This document shows, one piece after another, positions 17,690 to 28,743 of a stretch of DNA of 64,000 nucleotides. Within the stretch, counting starts at the first letter, position 1, and the number at the start of each line of letters is the position of its first letter. The notes beneath the pieces are model-generated. The model did no database searches and was not told where the DNA came from. It saw nothing but the letters and a program-made list of their open reading frames with translations. Made by a program: the position numbers and the translations under genes. The stretch spans positions 329,699 through 393,698 of the forward strand of contig CACRXP010000008.1 of the NCBI GenBank assembly GCA_902702965.1. The letters are read 5' to 3'. The stretch comes from Spirometra erinaceieuropaei (Eukaryota > Platyhelminthes > Cestoda > Diphyllobothriidea > Diphyllobothriidae).

Positions 17690-19665
17690 ACCCTTTTTTT
17701 CACCACAGCCCATCCCTTCCATATCCGACATCCTGAAGATAGCTCCATTAAATTCGAAAACAATTTTCAACAAAATTTCCCAACTTAGAACATTTGTTGA
17801 AATATACAACCCCGATATAATTTGCATCACAGAAACATAGGCAAATGAACTGATATCTCCCAAATTGTAATTTATATCGACATGACTGCGTTAGTAAACG
17901 ACACGGAGGTTGTCTTATCTACATCAAAACTAGCATTGGACAAAGTGGTATTGATGTCCCAACCGAAACCTTTTCTGGAGAAGCGTATTTTGCCATAACA
18001 AAATCTCATGCACAGGAAAACATACTAGTCAGATGCCTCTTCTCCCCTCTAGAATTTAGTGATGATGACAAAAGCCTCAACCACTTAACAACAATATAGC
18101 TAACATAAAAACTGAATATAAGATAATCGCAGGCGACCTAAACCGCCCAGAAATAAACTACGTCGAATTATCGTCACTTACCAGGCACGAAGAATTGTTA
18201 TCTTCAATTATCTTTAATAACTGGACACAAGCAGTTGACAAACCCACCCGAGGAAACAATATACTAGACGTTATTTTCACCAAAGACATCTGGCTCCTCT
18301 ATATGCACCACGACTGCGTAACCTTTGAAAGTAACCATAAAGCCATAATATGAACACTCCCCTTAAATGCAGAGTAGCACCCCATTTTAGTAACACCCGG
18401 CTAAACCCAAAAAAACTTGACAAGGACTCCATGAACAACTATATTAGGTCGTTGAACTGGAGCCCATATCTTCTAACAACATCCCCTATGGAAGCAGTTC
18501 ACCTATTGTACTCTGTCCTATTTGTAATTCCAGATACCTTGATAGACGAAAGACTCCCGTATAAGAAATCACTAATCCCACAATCTTTCAACTCAGCTAA
18601 AAAACTAAAAAACAGCTGCACAACCCCTCTGTAAGTTTTTTTTCCACACTTCGATGAATTAGGGAAATTCAAGACCTAGTTACGAAAATGGAAACACAAA
18701 ACACCATAACAGCAGAACATCGGACATTAGAATCCCCTAAACGAACAGCTCAGATGCTTAAGAAACAAATGAATAATCATCGACAGTCAGGCCACGAACT
18801 ATTATTGATGAATCAGGACAAGTTATGGTCAATGACAACCAAATAGCAAATGCATTCAACAAATACTTCTCAACTAACTACACAGTCGAGGAAGGAGTGA
18901 CCCCCAACTGAGCGAAATGACAGAACGCATCCTTAGTGAGATCCGTTTTAGTGAGGCAACTGTTAAAGTAGCCATTAAACAACTATCCAACGCTAACTCC
19001 TATGGGACAGACAAAATCCCACCGTGCATTCTGAAACATATGACATATGCTCCAATACTCCTATCTAAGTTATTCACCCTACTCCAGTCAAGTGTAATTT
19101 TTCCGGACATGGGGAAATACTAGACCATTGCACCTATGTTTAAAAGTGACAACCGATCTCACACCCAAAATTATCCTGGTGTTCACCAAACAGCGGCTAT
19201 AGCTAAAATCCTCGAAAAATAGTCTACAAACAAGTGTAGTGACATTTAAGTCTGTCTTGTTTTAATCAGTTACAAAACGCTTTGACACAACTTTGAATAA
19301 GACAAAGAACACGCACGTGCACGTTTACCTGCTGACGACTTTGTTCTTATTTACTAGTTTGTAACTGTTGGGATACTGCTATTTTCGTTTCCCGGATAGC
19401 CTACTCGCTGTGCCCAACTAGTGGGTTTGTCTCTTATGCAAGTACTAGACCATTTCACAAACGCCAACCTCATTCCTCCCTGTCAACATGCATTTCTACC
19501 TAAAAGGTCATGTCAGTCCTGCTACCTAACTTTTGGAATTCGTTTTCAGCAGTAGAGATGATGGAAACACAGTGCCTTTGATGAAGTCCCCCATAAAAGA
19601 CTATTAGTAAAGCTCAAAAGTCATGAAATTAGGCCCTTACAAAAGATGCAATTAGTTCTGACGAA
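17690..19665 (+). pseudogene. LINE family A, ORF2 (endonuclease-RT) pseudogene
   Basis: Plus-strand remains of ORF2 following the ORF1 at 16655-17326. An AP-endonuclease domain is readable in pieces: YNPDIICITETWA (about 17800), RHGGCLIYIKTSI, IIAGDLNRPEINY (about 18122-18160), then GNNILDVIFTKD and the SNHKAII segment. A connecting frame (18350-18634) and an RT N-terminal frame (18917-19123, SNANSYGTDKIPPCILKHM) follow. Then come CQHAFLPKRSCQSCYLTF (about 19480) and FDEVPHKRLLVKL (about 19580). Stops and frameshifts are frequent, and motif C is not found. About 220 bp near 19215-19440 does not fit the RT and may be a small insertion. Confidence 0.75.
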
Positions 19666-19865
19666 CTTAGTTCCATAACATCATTTGGTAAGAGTGAGCA
19701 TGTCAAACTGTTCTGGGAGTATTCCTTAAAAAGATGGCGAATGGAGACGACTGGACTTCAGCTGAATTTCTGGCGAGGGAATCGCGCTGCTCTGATAAGG
19801 GAGGAGTTATCGTTACTAGACTGTCAAAACGTTCTTACTGGATATCCGGGTGTCGATCGGAAATT

Positions 19866-21555
19866 TTTAATTGAGCTATGAGCAATTTGAGCCATCGAAA
19901 CCGTCTGACAAAAAATGAGCTCAAAAGGGAAATTTTCCTGTCTTGTTGGTGATAAATACAAAGACAGGAACAAATGGGAGAAAACAAAGTCTTCGGTAAG
20001 CCATGTAGCAACAAAACGGCCTTTACACTACAAACACTTACGCCGAAAACGGAACGAGAAAAGACTTAATACTCGTAGGTTACAAAAGAGGCATGAAACA
20101 TGATTCATGGAACGGGCCGTTGATAAGGCAAACGTACTCCTCAGCTAAAACAACAACAACAATAGGCGAAGGGACAGGGAGACGGTCATAAGTAAAAAGG
20201 AGAAAATACTGGGGCCAGTATCGAAAATAACGAGAAGGCAGGACAATTAAGCTATTTTTTCGCATCCGTTTTCACATATGAAACGGATATTGAACAAGTT
20301 GATCTCCCTACTAGGACAGTCGACTCAGTAGCGGAAAGCAACGATTTCACAGTAGTCTGGTCGCATCTCCCTTCCCCCATGTTCGGATGGACTCGTTTGA
20401 ATGAAACCGACCGCATCTGGGTTCCTATCGGCTTGAGACTGATTTTCAATTTCGGCACTTATTTTTCTTATTCAAGGCGATACATGCCAGTCCTGACCGA
20501 CCCGAACGTACCATTTTATGAAATCCGTTACACAATGCCATATACAGCTGACATTTATTTCGGCCATGTTGATGTCGGACTATATTCCATTCTGTACCGC
20601 CACATGGAGGCCAGTCCTCCCTGTTTTTTTCTGATGCTATTTTTCTGAGGGTTTTTTTTTTCTCCTGCTAAATTACTACAATCATTTTTAAATTTTGCTT
20701 TGGAGTTTTTTTTTTCACCCCTCGTTTTTTCATTTTCATTTTGCTTAACGGACTTCTAATCTCAAAAACTATGCATTGCACTTTGTGCAGATTTTGCCTA
20801 CCTCGTCTAAAATTTGCATGTAAATTTATTTTTACTTGCTTTGATGGGACCCTGACGGGTCTTTAATAATAATAACAATAAATAATTGAATTGAGGTGAT
20901 GTGAGTAAGGAACTTCTTGCGCTTAAGAAATGTAAATCTCCAGGTCTGGATCAAAAATTCTGAGGGTGGCTTGATTGTGAACTCTTTAGACCGCTTTTGC
21001 ATATTTTCCGGCCTCCTTTGATCGTATCATTGTTTTCTTTGATTGGGACACAGTAAATAAATGCCCTATTCACAAATGTGAGTCCAGAAAAAGAGTTAAC
21101 AATTATCATCCGATGAGCCTTCAAAGCAATTTTTGCAAAGTTTTCGAAAGGAGCATATAAGAAACTGCGTTAGATTTCTTCGAAGTTAAAGATTTCATTG
21201 GCAGCGTTAACATTGGGTTTAACGAAATCATCTATCAAAACACCCTTATTGGACTAACATACTCTATTCGATGAAATAGTGATCCAGCTCGTCAAATGAA
21301 GACACAAGAGTGAACGTCGTTTACGCCGACTTCAAAAAAGCTTTTAATACTATGCCCTATCGCCGGTCACCCTATAAGTTCCGAGAGTCTGCTATATGGG
21401 GTAGTCTAATAGACTGGGTAGAGGACCTCTTGATCGGCCGATCGCAGTCCATGCGTATTGGAAATGCGAAGTCAGTGTCAGTGCCAGTTGTAAGCGCGGT
21501 GTCTCAGAGTTCTGTGAACGGGCCATTATTGTTTTCAACTTACATCAACAGTTCG
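19866..21555 (+). mobile_element. CR1-like LINE family B, copy 1 (pseudogene, split by repeat R)
   Basis: Linker sequence between endonuclease and RT is readable at 19915-20360 (LRRKRNEKRLNTRRLQKRH, then AGQLSYFFASVFTYETDIE). The RT resumes after a repeat R insertion at about 20890 with DVSKELLALKKCKSPGLDQ. It reaches motif A in the open frame from 21310 (NVVYADFKKAFNTMPYRR) and motif B remnants (VSAVSQSSVNGPLLFSTYIN). Motif C is lost because the frame runs into repeat D at about 21553. Stops and frameshifts are many. The same family occurs at 25250-27050 (minus) and 54840-57450 (plus). Confidence 0.8.
20370..20885 (+). repeat. Repeat family R, copy 1, inserted in a CR1-like LINE
   Basis: Matches 57667-58165 (minus) along nearly its full length, from GCATCTGGGTTCCT through CCAGTCCTG to the end block GGGACCC(C/T)GACGGGTCTTTAATAA. 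It lies between the linker and the RT of the CR1-like LINE at 19866-21555, so it inserted after that LINE. It ends in an AATAATAATAACAATAAATAA tail-like stretch. Confidence 0.85.
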
Positions 21556-21855
21556 ATCGTCGGGTCCGACGATATCCACTGCGCGTTACACAGCAAGGTG
21601 AAGTAGGCGCGGTGACTTGAGTGTGAATTAGTTTATAGTTAGAGTAGACTTGCACAACATCTGCCGTGCCCTCTCCTCCCCACCTGGGTCGGGTGTCAAG
21701 ACCCAGTCAAGAAGACAGGAGGCAGGAGAGGACACGGGTGGCTGGCATGGCCGGACCCGCAACTAGGCGTACTGACACACCCCCGGTCCACAACAAACAC
21801 TTGACCAGAATTTTGACCAATAACAGCACAAAAACGGGTCAAAAATAAGGAAATA
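21553..21855 (-). repeat. Dispersed repeat family D, copy in reverse orientation
   Basis: The reverse complement aligns with 955-1245 over most of its length, sharing the CTCCTGTCTT, CTTGACACC, CAGGTGGGG and GCAAGTCTAC blocks and the terminal GTGGATATCGTCGG block. It directly follows the truncated RT of the family B LINE, so one breakpoint lies at about 21553. Confidence 0.7.
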
Positions 21856-22289
21856 ACTGCGCAAAAATGCGCACGACCTAAATAGCCAGCGGAAGCTCAG
21901 CCGCATCTGCCGGTAGGGAACCAGGTCTCAGAGAACTGACAGTGCACAGCAGGCCGCGAGGGCCATTGTTTGCTGACTAATTGCACAGCAGATGCTAACA
22001 ACTACTAGGGCCCATCATGGCTGCACGGAGCCCTGCACTTAGCCTGGGCTAGCACCGTTCAAAGGCCGGGTAACTAGCCAGCCACCGACTGAGAGACACT
22101 CCTCACATGCGAGGGAGTGCCATAGGTCGCGTTAGGAGGGAAACGTGGTAGCCGGACTCTCAGCCTATCAGCCCGCCACTTTAAAAAACACACACAACTG
22201 AAAAAACTTCGTGAACGGAGTCGAGTTTTCAGTCGGCAGCCTTCCAAGCCATTACGTTTGGCGCACTGCGATAGTCTCAGATTTCGATT

Positions 22290-24780
22290 ACACATGAGGC
22301 AGAGGGACCAGAGGAAGAGGTAGCCACTTGCGCGAGAGACAGTAGTTGAGTGCTTTGCGTCGTTTGTTGATGGGTGATGTTGTTGTGTAGTGCGGGTGCT
22401 GGAGGGGAGAGGGTGTGATGGCGTGGTGCAGCCGGCGGTGGCTGAATATGCGGATGCAGGGAGGGAATTTGAGGCGGATGCGGGGAGTGTAGGTTGGTGC
22501 CCCACGCAGTGGTTCACCACTGTGTGCGATGGATTCGCAAGTGACCTACCAGGCCGATGTATGAGTGAATGCTCGATTGCAATGAGGGCAGATATGGCCC
22601 TAATCCACATCGTTGGAGATGGGGGTACTGGTGTTTATAGTAGTAAACGATGAAATGTCGGACGTCGTCCCATCGGGGAGAGTGTGATGTCGTGGTTTTG
22701 GTGGACCTAGTCTCTGTGGTGGACGCAGGGGTTGGGCAGAGCGGACAATGTCGGTGATTAATGGCGACGGTGCAGCAACTGTATGATCGGCGGTGACGGG
22801 GGCAGCCGTCTCCGTGGAGTTTGCAGCAGGGGTGGGAGTAAAAAAAAGTAGACGTTGCCGGGCTGTTGGCACATTGGGTCCAAAGGGATTCTTCTGGAGC
22901 GACTGTTGCCCAGAAGGTTCGCTGACACCAAGGGCATGTTAGGGGCGACTAAGTGCTGGCATTACGACGTGGAGGCAGCTAAGATTTTCGGGTTTCGCGG
23001 CTGGCTTCGGTGTCGGTTACGCGGTGGGCTTCGCAGGCCGCCGTGCTTATTTTTACTGTTCTCTTCCAGGCCGGTCGGTTCCAGGCGAGGTCTTCAAATG
23101 GGCCGATTTTATCTGCAGGCGTTTCAAATAGGTCCTTAGAGTGTCCTTATAGCCCCGGGCTTCACATACTCGGCAGTGGAAACCCGTGACGATATCTCCA
23201 TAGAAGAGTTGTTTATGTAGTCGCTCGTCGTCCATCCGCATGAGGCAGTTACAATCGTCTCAGCACTGCGTAGGTGCAGAGAATTCCCGTCCGTACCAGT
23301 TCGTCCGTGTCTGGGATCGGCTCCTGCTATCCTAGCTTCAATATCCGTCGAGGACATGAGGTAGCAGTGATTGAGCTTCCGCGCCTGTTCTGTGTGCATC
23401 GTCCAGGTCACCGCTCAATACAACGACGTCGGCAGGATGACTGTTTTGTACATCTTGAGTTCCGTATTGAGAAGGAGACTGTGACGATTCCAGACGATGT
23501 TCTGCAAACGATCGAAAGCTTTGCTGACTTTGGGGATCCGGTTGGCAACTTCGTCGTCGATTTTGGGGCTGCAAGACTGTGCGCTGTCCAGGTAGGTGAA
23601 GGTGGGCGAAACTTGCAAGTGGGCGCCGTTCACGTAAATGTGATGTTCAGTGTATTCTGCGTTGGATGACGTCTGGTGCATAGTTATCGTTTTCTCCGTG
23701 TTGGTGGTTAGGTCGAAGATGCCGAAGGCGGCAAAAAAGGTTCATGCTCCTTTACATATCCTCTTCTGTGGTTGTGTTGAGAGCGCAATCGTCGGCGAAG
23801 AGAAGTTCATGGAGGATAGTTGTGGATACACGCCACTGAAAGTGCATCCGCAGATGATTGAGGAGTTGGCCGGCTGTCGTGTAGGAGACGCGGATCGCAA
23901 AACGTTAGACAAGGGAGGCGTTCATTAACATGGTACAGAACACGAGGCTGAAAGGGATAGGCGCAAGGACGCAGCCCTGATTCACTTCGCTGGCCACTGT
24001 AAATACTGTAAGACGGCTTCACTGTCCGTGATGCGCGACGACATGCCATCGTGAAGTTGAAGCACCAGCTAAATGAGTCGTTCGGCGCAGGCAAATTTCT
24101 ACATGATTTTCAACAGTCCTTCGCGATCCAACGTGTCGAAGGTCCTTGTCATACCCACGAAGGTAGAGTAGAGGTGGATCCCCATCTAGCACTTTTCTCG
24201 CAGCTGGCGTACGGTGGAGATCATGCCAATGATCCCGAAATGATGACGGGAGCTGCACTGGCTTTCCGGCAGACGACCCTGTTACAGATGTTTGGTGAGA
24301 AGGTTGAGAAGGATGCGAATAATGGTCTTCCAGATGGCTCCCTTTCTGCTTATGGAGGTGGGCGATTGTGGCCTTTTTGAAATTCTGCGAGACCTCTCCT
24401 TGGCACCACATCTCTTGAAACAGCGCCGTCTGATGTTTCATGAGTTGGGGACCACGTTGCCTGTAGATCTCGGCAAGGCCGCATCCGATCGGCGCGCCTT
24501 TCCACTGGAGATCTGTTGCATGACCTCACCACAGTTTATTGTAGGGAGGGCGGGAGGTTTAGGTCGGCGTTCGTCTTCACTTCAGGCAGATGGCGGTGGC
24601 GGCGTCGAAGATGATGGAGAGGGGATTGAGGGCGCCTCTTAATTGTTGGACTCAGCGCTTCAGTATTTGAGCCTTCTCAGTGAGAAGGGCAGTTCCGTCG
24701 GCGTTGAGAAGAGGAGTGGAGACTTCGGCAGTGGAACCGTAGACAGCCTTAATCATCACAGCGAATAGTTCTTCTGTTCA
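22290..24780 (-). mobile_element. RTE-like LINE (family X) pseudogene with C-terminal zinc-finger sequence
   Basis: Minus-strand remains of an RTE-like ORF2. From 24778: LLNADGTALLTEKAQILKRW, then TALFQEMWCQGEVSQNFKKA (about 24420), CVLAPIPFSLVFCTMLMNA (about 23940), and ELLFADDCALNTTTE, with an intact FADD at 23788-23799. Next come VNGAHLQV ... FTYLDSAQ, DRLQNIVWNRHSLLL, KMYKTVILPTSLY (about 23420) and VRMDDERLHKQLFYGD (about 23230). After roughly 400 further nt the strand carries a decayed C2H2-type zinc finger (CPHCNRAFTHTSAW at about 22590), followed by GEPLRGAPTYTPRIRLKFP. Frameshifts and stops occur throughout. RTE-like elements with C2H2 fingers after the RT are known to me from flatworm genomes; that point is recollection, not shown here. 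The overlapping 178-codon frame at 22074-22610 is a shifted reading of the finger region. Confidence 0.85.
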
Positions 24781-25249
24781 TATGTACGTATTTATGTATT
24801 TTAAGGGTTAGAGGCACAGCTCTTGATGACCACATTTATAATAATAATTGTGTTTGGTGCCAGTTTAAAGGCATTGTTTGCAATGATAATTGTATAATAA
24901 TTTCGCACATCCACACTCAAAATAAAGTTATTCACACTTAGAATGTGGTCAGTTCATAATAAAACATTGATTATGTAGCAGTGCATCTGTTCACTGCAAG
25001 TCTGTACGGACACATTGAGTATGACAAGGTGTTTCACAAAGTTGGCTCTGAGTAGTCGTGTCGTAAACGTTGGTCTTTGTAAAAAATCAGGCGAGCACGT
25101 TTTCCTTAGAACATGCGAATTGTGTCGGCCGTCGCCATCTCACACGGAAGCGAGTTTAATGGTCGGTCAACCCGTTAGCTGAAAGAAAACTTCTTACGAT
25201 TGACCCGCATGCGTTCACTCTTGATTTTGTAGGAATGACTGAGTAGTTG

Positions 25250-27050
25250 ATTTTAATGGCAAACCCAAAGAAGTCTCCCATTCTCGGTGGACACCCACGG
25301 CCCCGGACAATCCGGAGTCCCAGAATAGACTGCAGTTGGGTTGTCCGTAAGATGGGGGAATAAGCCAAGCACCTTCAGCCTCTCCTGGTAGGACAAATGC
25401 TTCAGACCGTCAACCATCTTCTTTGCTCTGAATTTTACCTGTTCGAGTAGGTCGATGTCCTTCCTCATCCGTGGTGAAGTTCTTGGCATTCCATATGCCG
25501 TGTCGGCTCTTGCAAAGACGCCGAAAGTCCTCCGGAGAGTTCGAAGGGAAATATTTTGAATGAACGTCTTATGCAGTGTAAAGTAACAATTGCCCTCTGG
25601 ACCGTATTCATACAGTGTTCTGTTGGCATTGGACTTGTGGTCGCCAATACACCCAGGGCCCTGTGTCATTCTACCTTTTTAAATGTCGTCCTGTTAATAT
25701 AGTATTGACGTTTGAGAGAGGCATTTCGGCCGACGTTTAAGTGAAAGACTAGGCATTTGAAGACGTTGAACTTTCAAAGTCATCTGTTTGACCAAATACT
25801 TAGTTTACCGATGTCCGATTGCAACTTTTTGCATTATCAAAACATCTGACTTCACCCCATATTTAATGTCATCCGCGAACATGAGAGCCTAGCAGTCTAC
25901 TTCGCTGATAGATCAGGAAGAACAGTGGGTCTAAATCAAAACCTTGTAGGGCACCACTTTCCAATTTTGTCCATTCCAAGGTAGGGTTACCAACGATGAC
26001 TCTCCGTGGTCTATAGGACGACAAACTCCAGGTAAATATTAACACTCTTCCTTGAATTATTACATCCCAAATCTTCCGCAAATGAAGCGTGTGTGGGACA
26101 CTAACAAAGGTCTTCTCGAAGTCGAAAATATGACATCTACTGGATAACCCATATCTGCGGCCTTTGTCCATTTCTCCTGCGAGTAAAGTGCAATCATGAG
26201 GCAACAACGCCGTGGACGAAAGCCATGTTGGACATCACAAAATATTTTGTTTTTTTTCAAGTACTCCATCAAGTGCCTTTTGATGATGCGCTTCATTATT
26301 TTACACATTACGCAAATAAGACTGAGAGATCAATACTTTCCACAGTCTACCTGTGAAACTCCTTTATGGATAGGGGAAGTGGGTGCGCATTTCCATTCTT
26401 CCGGGAGTTTGCCTTATTTAAGTGATTTTTGAAATATTATGGGCAGTGAGTCGCACAGTTCAGTAGCAATTCTCAAAGTGCTAATGAAGGAATTCGATCC
26501 AGACCAGGCGATTTAGCAGGCTTCAGCCGGAGTAATTTGACTCTAACTATGGTCGATGAAAAAAGTGGTTGCTCGGTAAAGAAGGATAGGGAGAGGGTAA
26601 AGGAAGGATAGGGGGACGATGAGTAGGAGGAGATATCGGTTGGCGAAGGGGAGGTGAAGCAAATAAAGAATTAGGTTGAAAATAGAGTGAAAAAAGTTAG
26701 AAAGTAGGGAGGCTGAAGGCGAAGTTTCGAGTTCCGGATGCATGCATAAGTGAAGAAGAAGAGAAATTGAGCACCGGAGCCTTTTGTTTGCTGTCCTGAG
26801 AACTCGAACTCGTGCAGGAGTCCATAATCGGAAATAGGAGCAGCAGCCGAAGGGAGGCTTAAACTGGTCGTCAATCTCCAGTTTTCCGTATGCAGACCTA
26901 AGGGCCGAGATCAGTTTCTGAGTTCTTTTAGTACTCCACTTATGGCTATATAGAATTTCGGGATGCTCCAACGAATCTTGCAGTATGTTCATTTCGAACT
27001 CCTTTCGCAACTTGGAAGCCTCACTGCTACAAATGTTCCGTTAGTGCTTA
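25250..27050 (-). mobile_element. CR1-like LINE family B, copy 2 (minus strand pseudogene)
   Basis: Minus-strand ORF2 from the endonuclease-RT linker (SSEASKLRKEFEMN, HPEILYSHKWSTKRT, AYGKLEIDDQ, 27030-26870) into the RT. RT segments are KLLRLKPAKSPGLDRIPSL (about 26540), MKRIIKRHLMEYLKKNKI and VQHGFRPRRC (about 26300-26200), DVIFFDF motif A (about 26140), RRVIVGNPTLEWTKLESG, and MFADDIK motif C with intact FADD codons at 25868-25879. It ends with the C-terminal KDIDLLEQVKFRAKKMVDGL, HLSYQERLKVLGLF (about 25450-25370). Between the linker and RT (about 26745-26860) is a stretch that fits neither and may be a small insertion. Frameshifts and stops make it a pseudogene. Confidence 0.85.
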
Positions 27051-27188
27051 TATTCCCGTAAGTGCTCTTCGGAGCCGGTTAGTCTGTAACGCACCCAAAG
27101 GCGACTTCGTTGCTAGAAAGAGGGTCCATAAGTTAGGGCTTATCCACCTTGGGCGGTTTGTAATTGTCTTTCTTCTGATAGTACAGCA

Positions 27189-27232
27189 CGCGGTGGACAT
27201 CATCGGCAGCGACGGCCGAACTGTCATGATGC
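27189..27232 (+). repeat. Family D terminal block, isolated
   Basis: GCGGTGGACATCATCGGC followed by CGACGGCCGAACTGTCATG matches the end block of family D copies at 1203-1243 and 2761-2800. The rest of the family is not present here. It lies about 60 bp from the left LTR of the Gypsy element. Confidence 0.45.
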
Positions 27233-27291
27233 ATCTGCGTAGGGGCTGCGTTCTCATCTGGCAAGTCGGAGACCGTAGCTGTCTGGACCCA

Positions 27292-27538
27292 TGACGTAAG
27301 TTATGTCGTTCCCGCGAACTAACGAACTACGGCTTACTAACCTCATAAACGGAGAGAGGTAAGGAAGGCCAGTAAGTGAATAAAGTTAATATTCAAAATG
27401 TTCATCGACCTGACCAGAGAGCATGCAAGCGGCGGGAAGCTTACAAGCGGCGGAGTACTCGTCACGTTAAAACAAATGCTACAGTAAAACAAACGTGACA
27501 AAATTGTCGAAGGTCAAGTAGTCAAGTACTTCAGCACA
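27292..27538 (-). repeat. Gypsy 3' LTR (element orientation)
   Basis: 247 bp, begins TGACGTAAG and ends CAGCACA on the plus strand. It pairs with 31073-31319 with five substitutions. The polypurine tract lies immediately beside its inner edge. Confidence 0.95.
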
Positions 27539-27541
27539 GTA

Positions 27542-27550
27542 CCCCCCTCC
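27542..27550 (-). promoter_or_regulatory. Polypurine tract of the Gypsy element
   Basis: Minus strand GGAGGGGGG, followed by TAC and then the LTR start TGTGCTG. This is the expected place and composition for the plus-strand DNA primer. Confidence 0.8.
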
Positions 27551-27595
27551 GAGACCGGAGGGCGGCGTGAACGACGCCGGAGGACATACAAAGGT

Positions 27596-28742
27596 CTAGG
27601 AGAAATGAGTAACTAAACGATCGGGAAAGTGAACGTGAAGTCCACTGCGGGTGATATATGCGGGAGGCACTGTTGTGGGCAGCTGAGTAGGTGTTGTAGT
27701 GGACAAGTTAAGGGTGGAGGAAGAGGTTGCAGTTTGATGCTGCGAACCAGAAGGAAGAGGAAGTATACGGGACGGAGGGATAGGTGGGGAAAGTGGAAAA
27801 GGAGTGGGAGGAGGTATGGGGTCAGCACATGCTTTTCCTTGAGACACGTCCAGGGGCTCCTTTGCGACAGCAGCCTTGACCCGGTCGATGCTGACTACGT
27901 CCTCTTTGTCACCTCGTAGGATCCGAAAGGTCTTGCTGTTACGTGTAAGCACACGGAACGGTCCTTCGTATGGTGATTCTAACGGCTTCCGCACACGATC
28001 ACACCGAACGAACACATGGGCGCAGTTGGCTAAGCCCTTTTCAACATAAGGCTCAGTCGATGGAGCTCGAGGTGGAACCGGGGAAAGCGAGCGCATGAAT
28101 TGTCGCAGACGATGCGCAACATTCTCGGGGGTCTCTTCGGCACCACGAGAGGTTGGGGTGACCATCTCACCAGGGAGTCCGAGGGTAGTGCCGAAAACCA
28201 ATTCGGCTGCCCTGCAGTCCAAGTCTGACTTCAGTGCCTCACGAATGCTAAGAAGTGCAACGGGTACATTGTTTGACCAGTTTTCGGGATCTTCTGCGGC
28301 ACGCAGTGCAGTTTTTAGCTGGCGGTAAAAACGCTCAACCATGCCGTTCGCAGCTGGGTGGTAGGCCGTCGTCCGGATACGTGTGCGGCCAAGGAAGTTG
28401 AGGAGAGTTTGGAAAAGTGTGGACTCAAACTGCGCGCCTCGATCAGTCGTAATCATGGATGGCGCCCCGAATATGGCGACCCAACGACTGACGAAGGCTT
28501 TCACAATGGTCTCAGCTTGCACATTCGGTAAAGGAATGGCTTCCGGCCAACGAGTATAGCGATCAACGCAGGTGAGAAAGCGAGTATAGCCATTGGATGG
28601 AGGTAAAGGACCTACCACATCTAAATGCACAAGGTTGAACCGTGCATCGGGGCTGGGGAACGTGCCCGATGGAGACTTGTTGTGGCGTTGAAATTTTGTT
28701 ACGTTGACAGCAAAGGCAAGATCGTGTCCAAGCTTTCACATC
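27596..28742 (-). pseudogene. Gypsy integrase, frameshifted and N-terminally truncated
   Basis: Integrase of the Gypsy element, read on the minus strand. The segment 28742-28640 holds DVKAWTRSCLCCQRNK, the CxxC end of the zinc-binding (HHCC) domain. A 1-nt frameshift in an A/T run near 28700 leads into the main 344-codon frame. That carries the DDE core: HLDVVGPLP (first Asp), TTDRGAQFES (second Asp) and NGMVERFYRQLK (Glu), followed by a chromatin-distal GPY-like SPYEGPFRVL and a Pro-rich tail. The catalytic triad is complete. The upstream histidines and everything N-terminal are lost at the Penelope junction at about 28743. The enzyme would join element DNA to the host genome. Confidence 0.9.
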
Positions 28743-28743
28743 C

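Noticed and set aside
19215..19440. Defined small transposon inside LINE family A ORF2
   Set aside because: The stretch does not fit the RT, but I see no inverted ends, duplication or second copy to support a named element.
22074..22610. 178-codon minus-strand protein
   Set aside because: It is a shifted frame over the zinc-finger tail of the RTE-like element.
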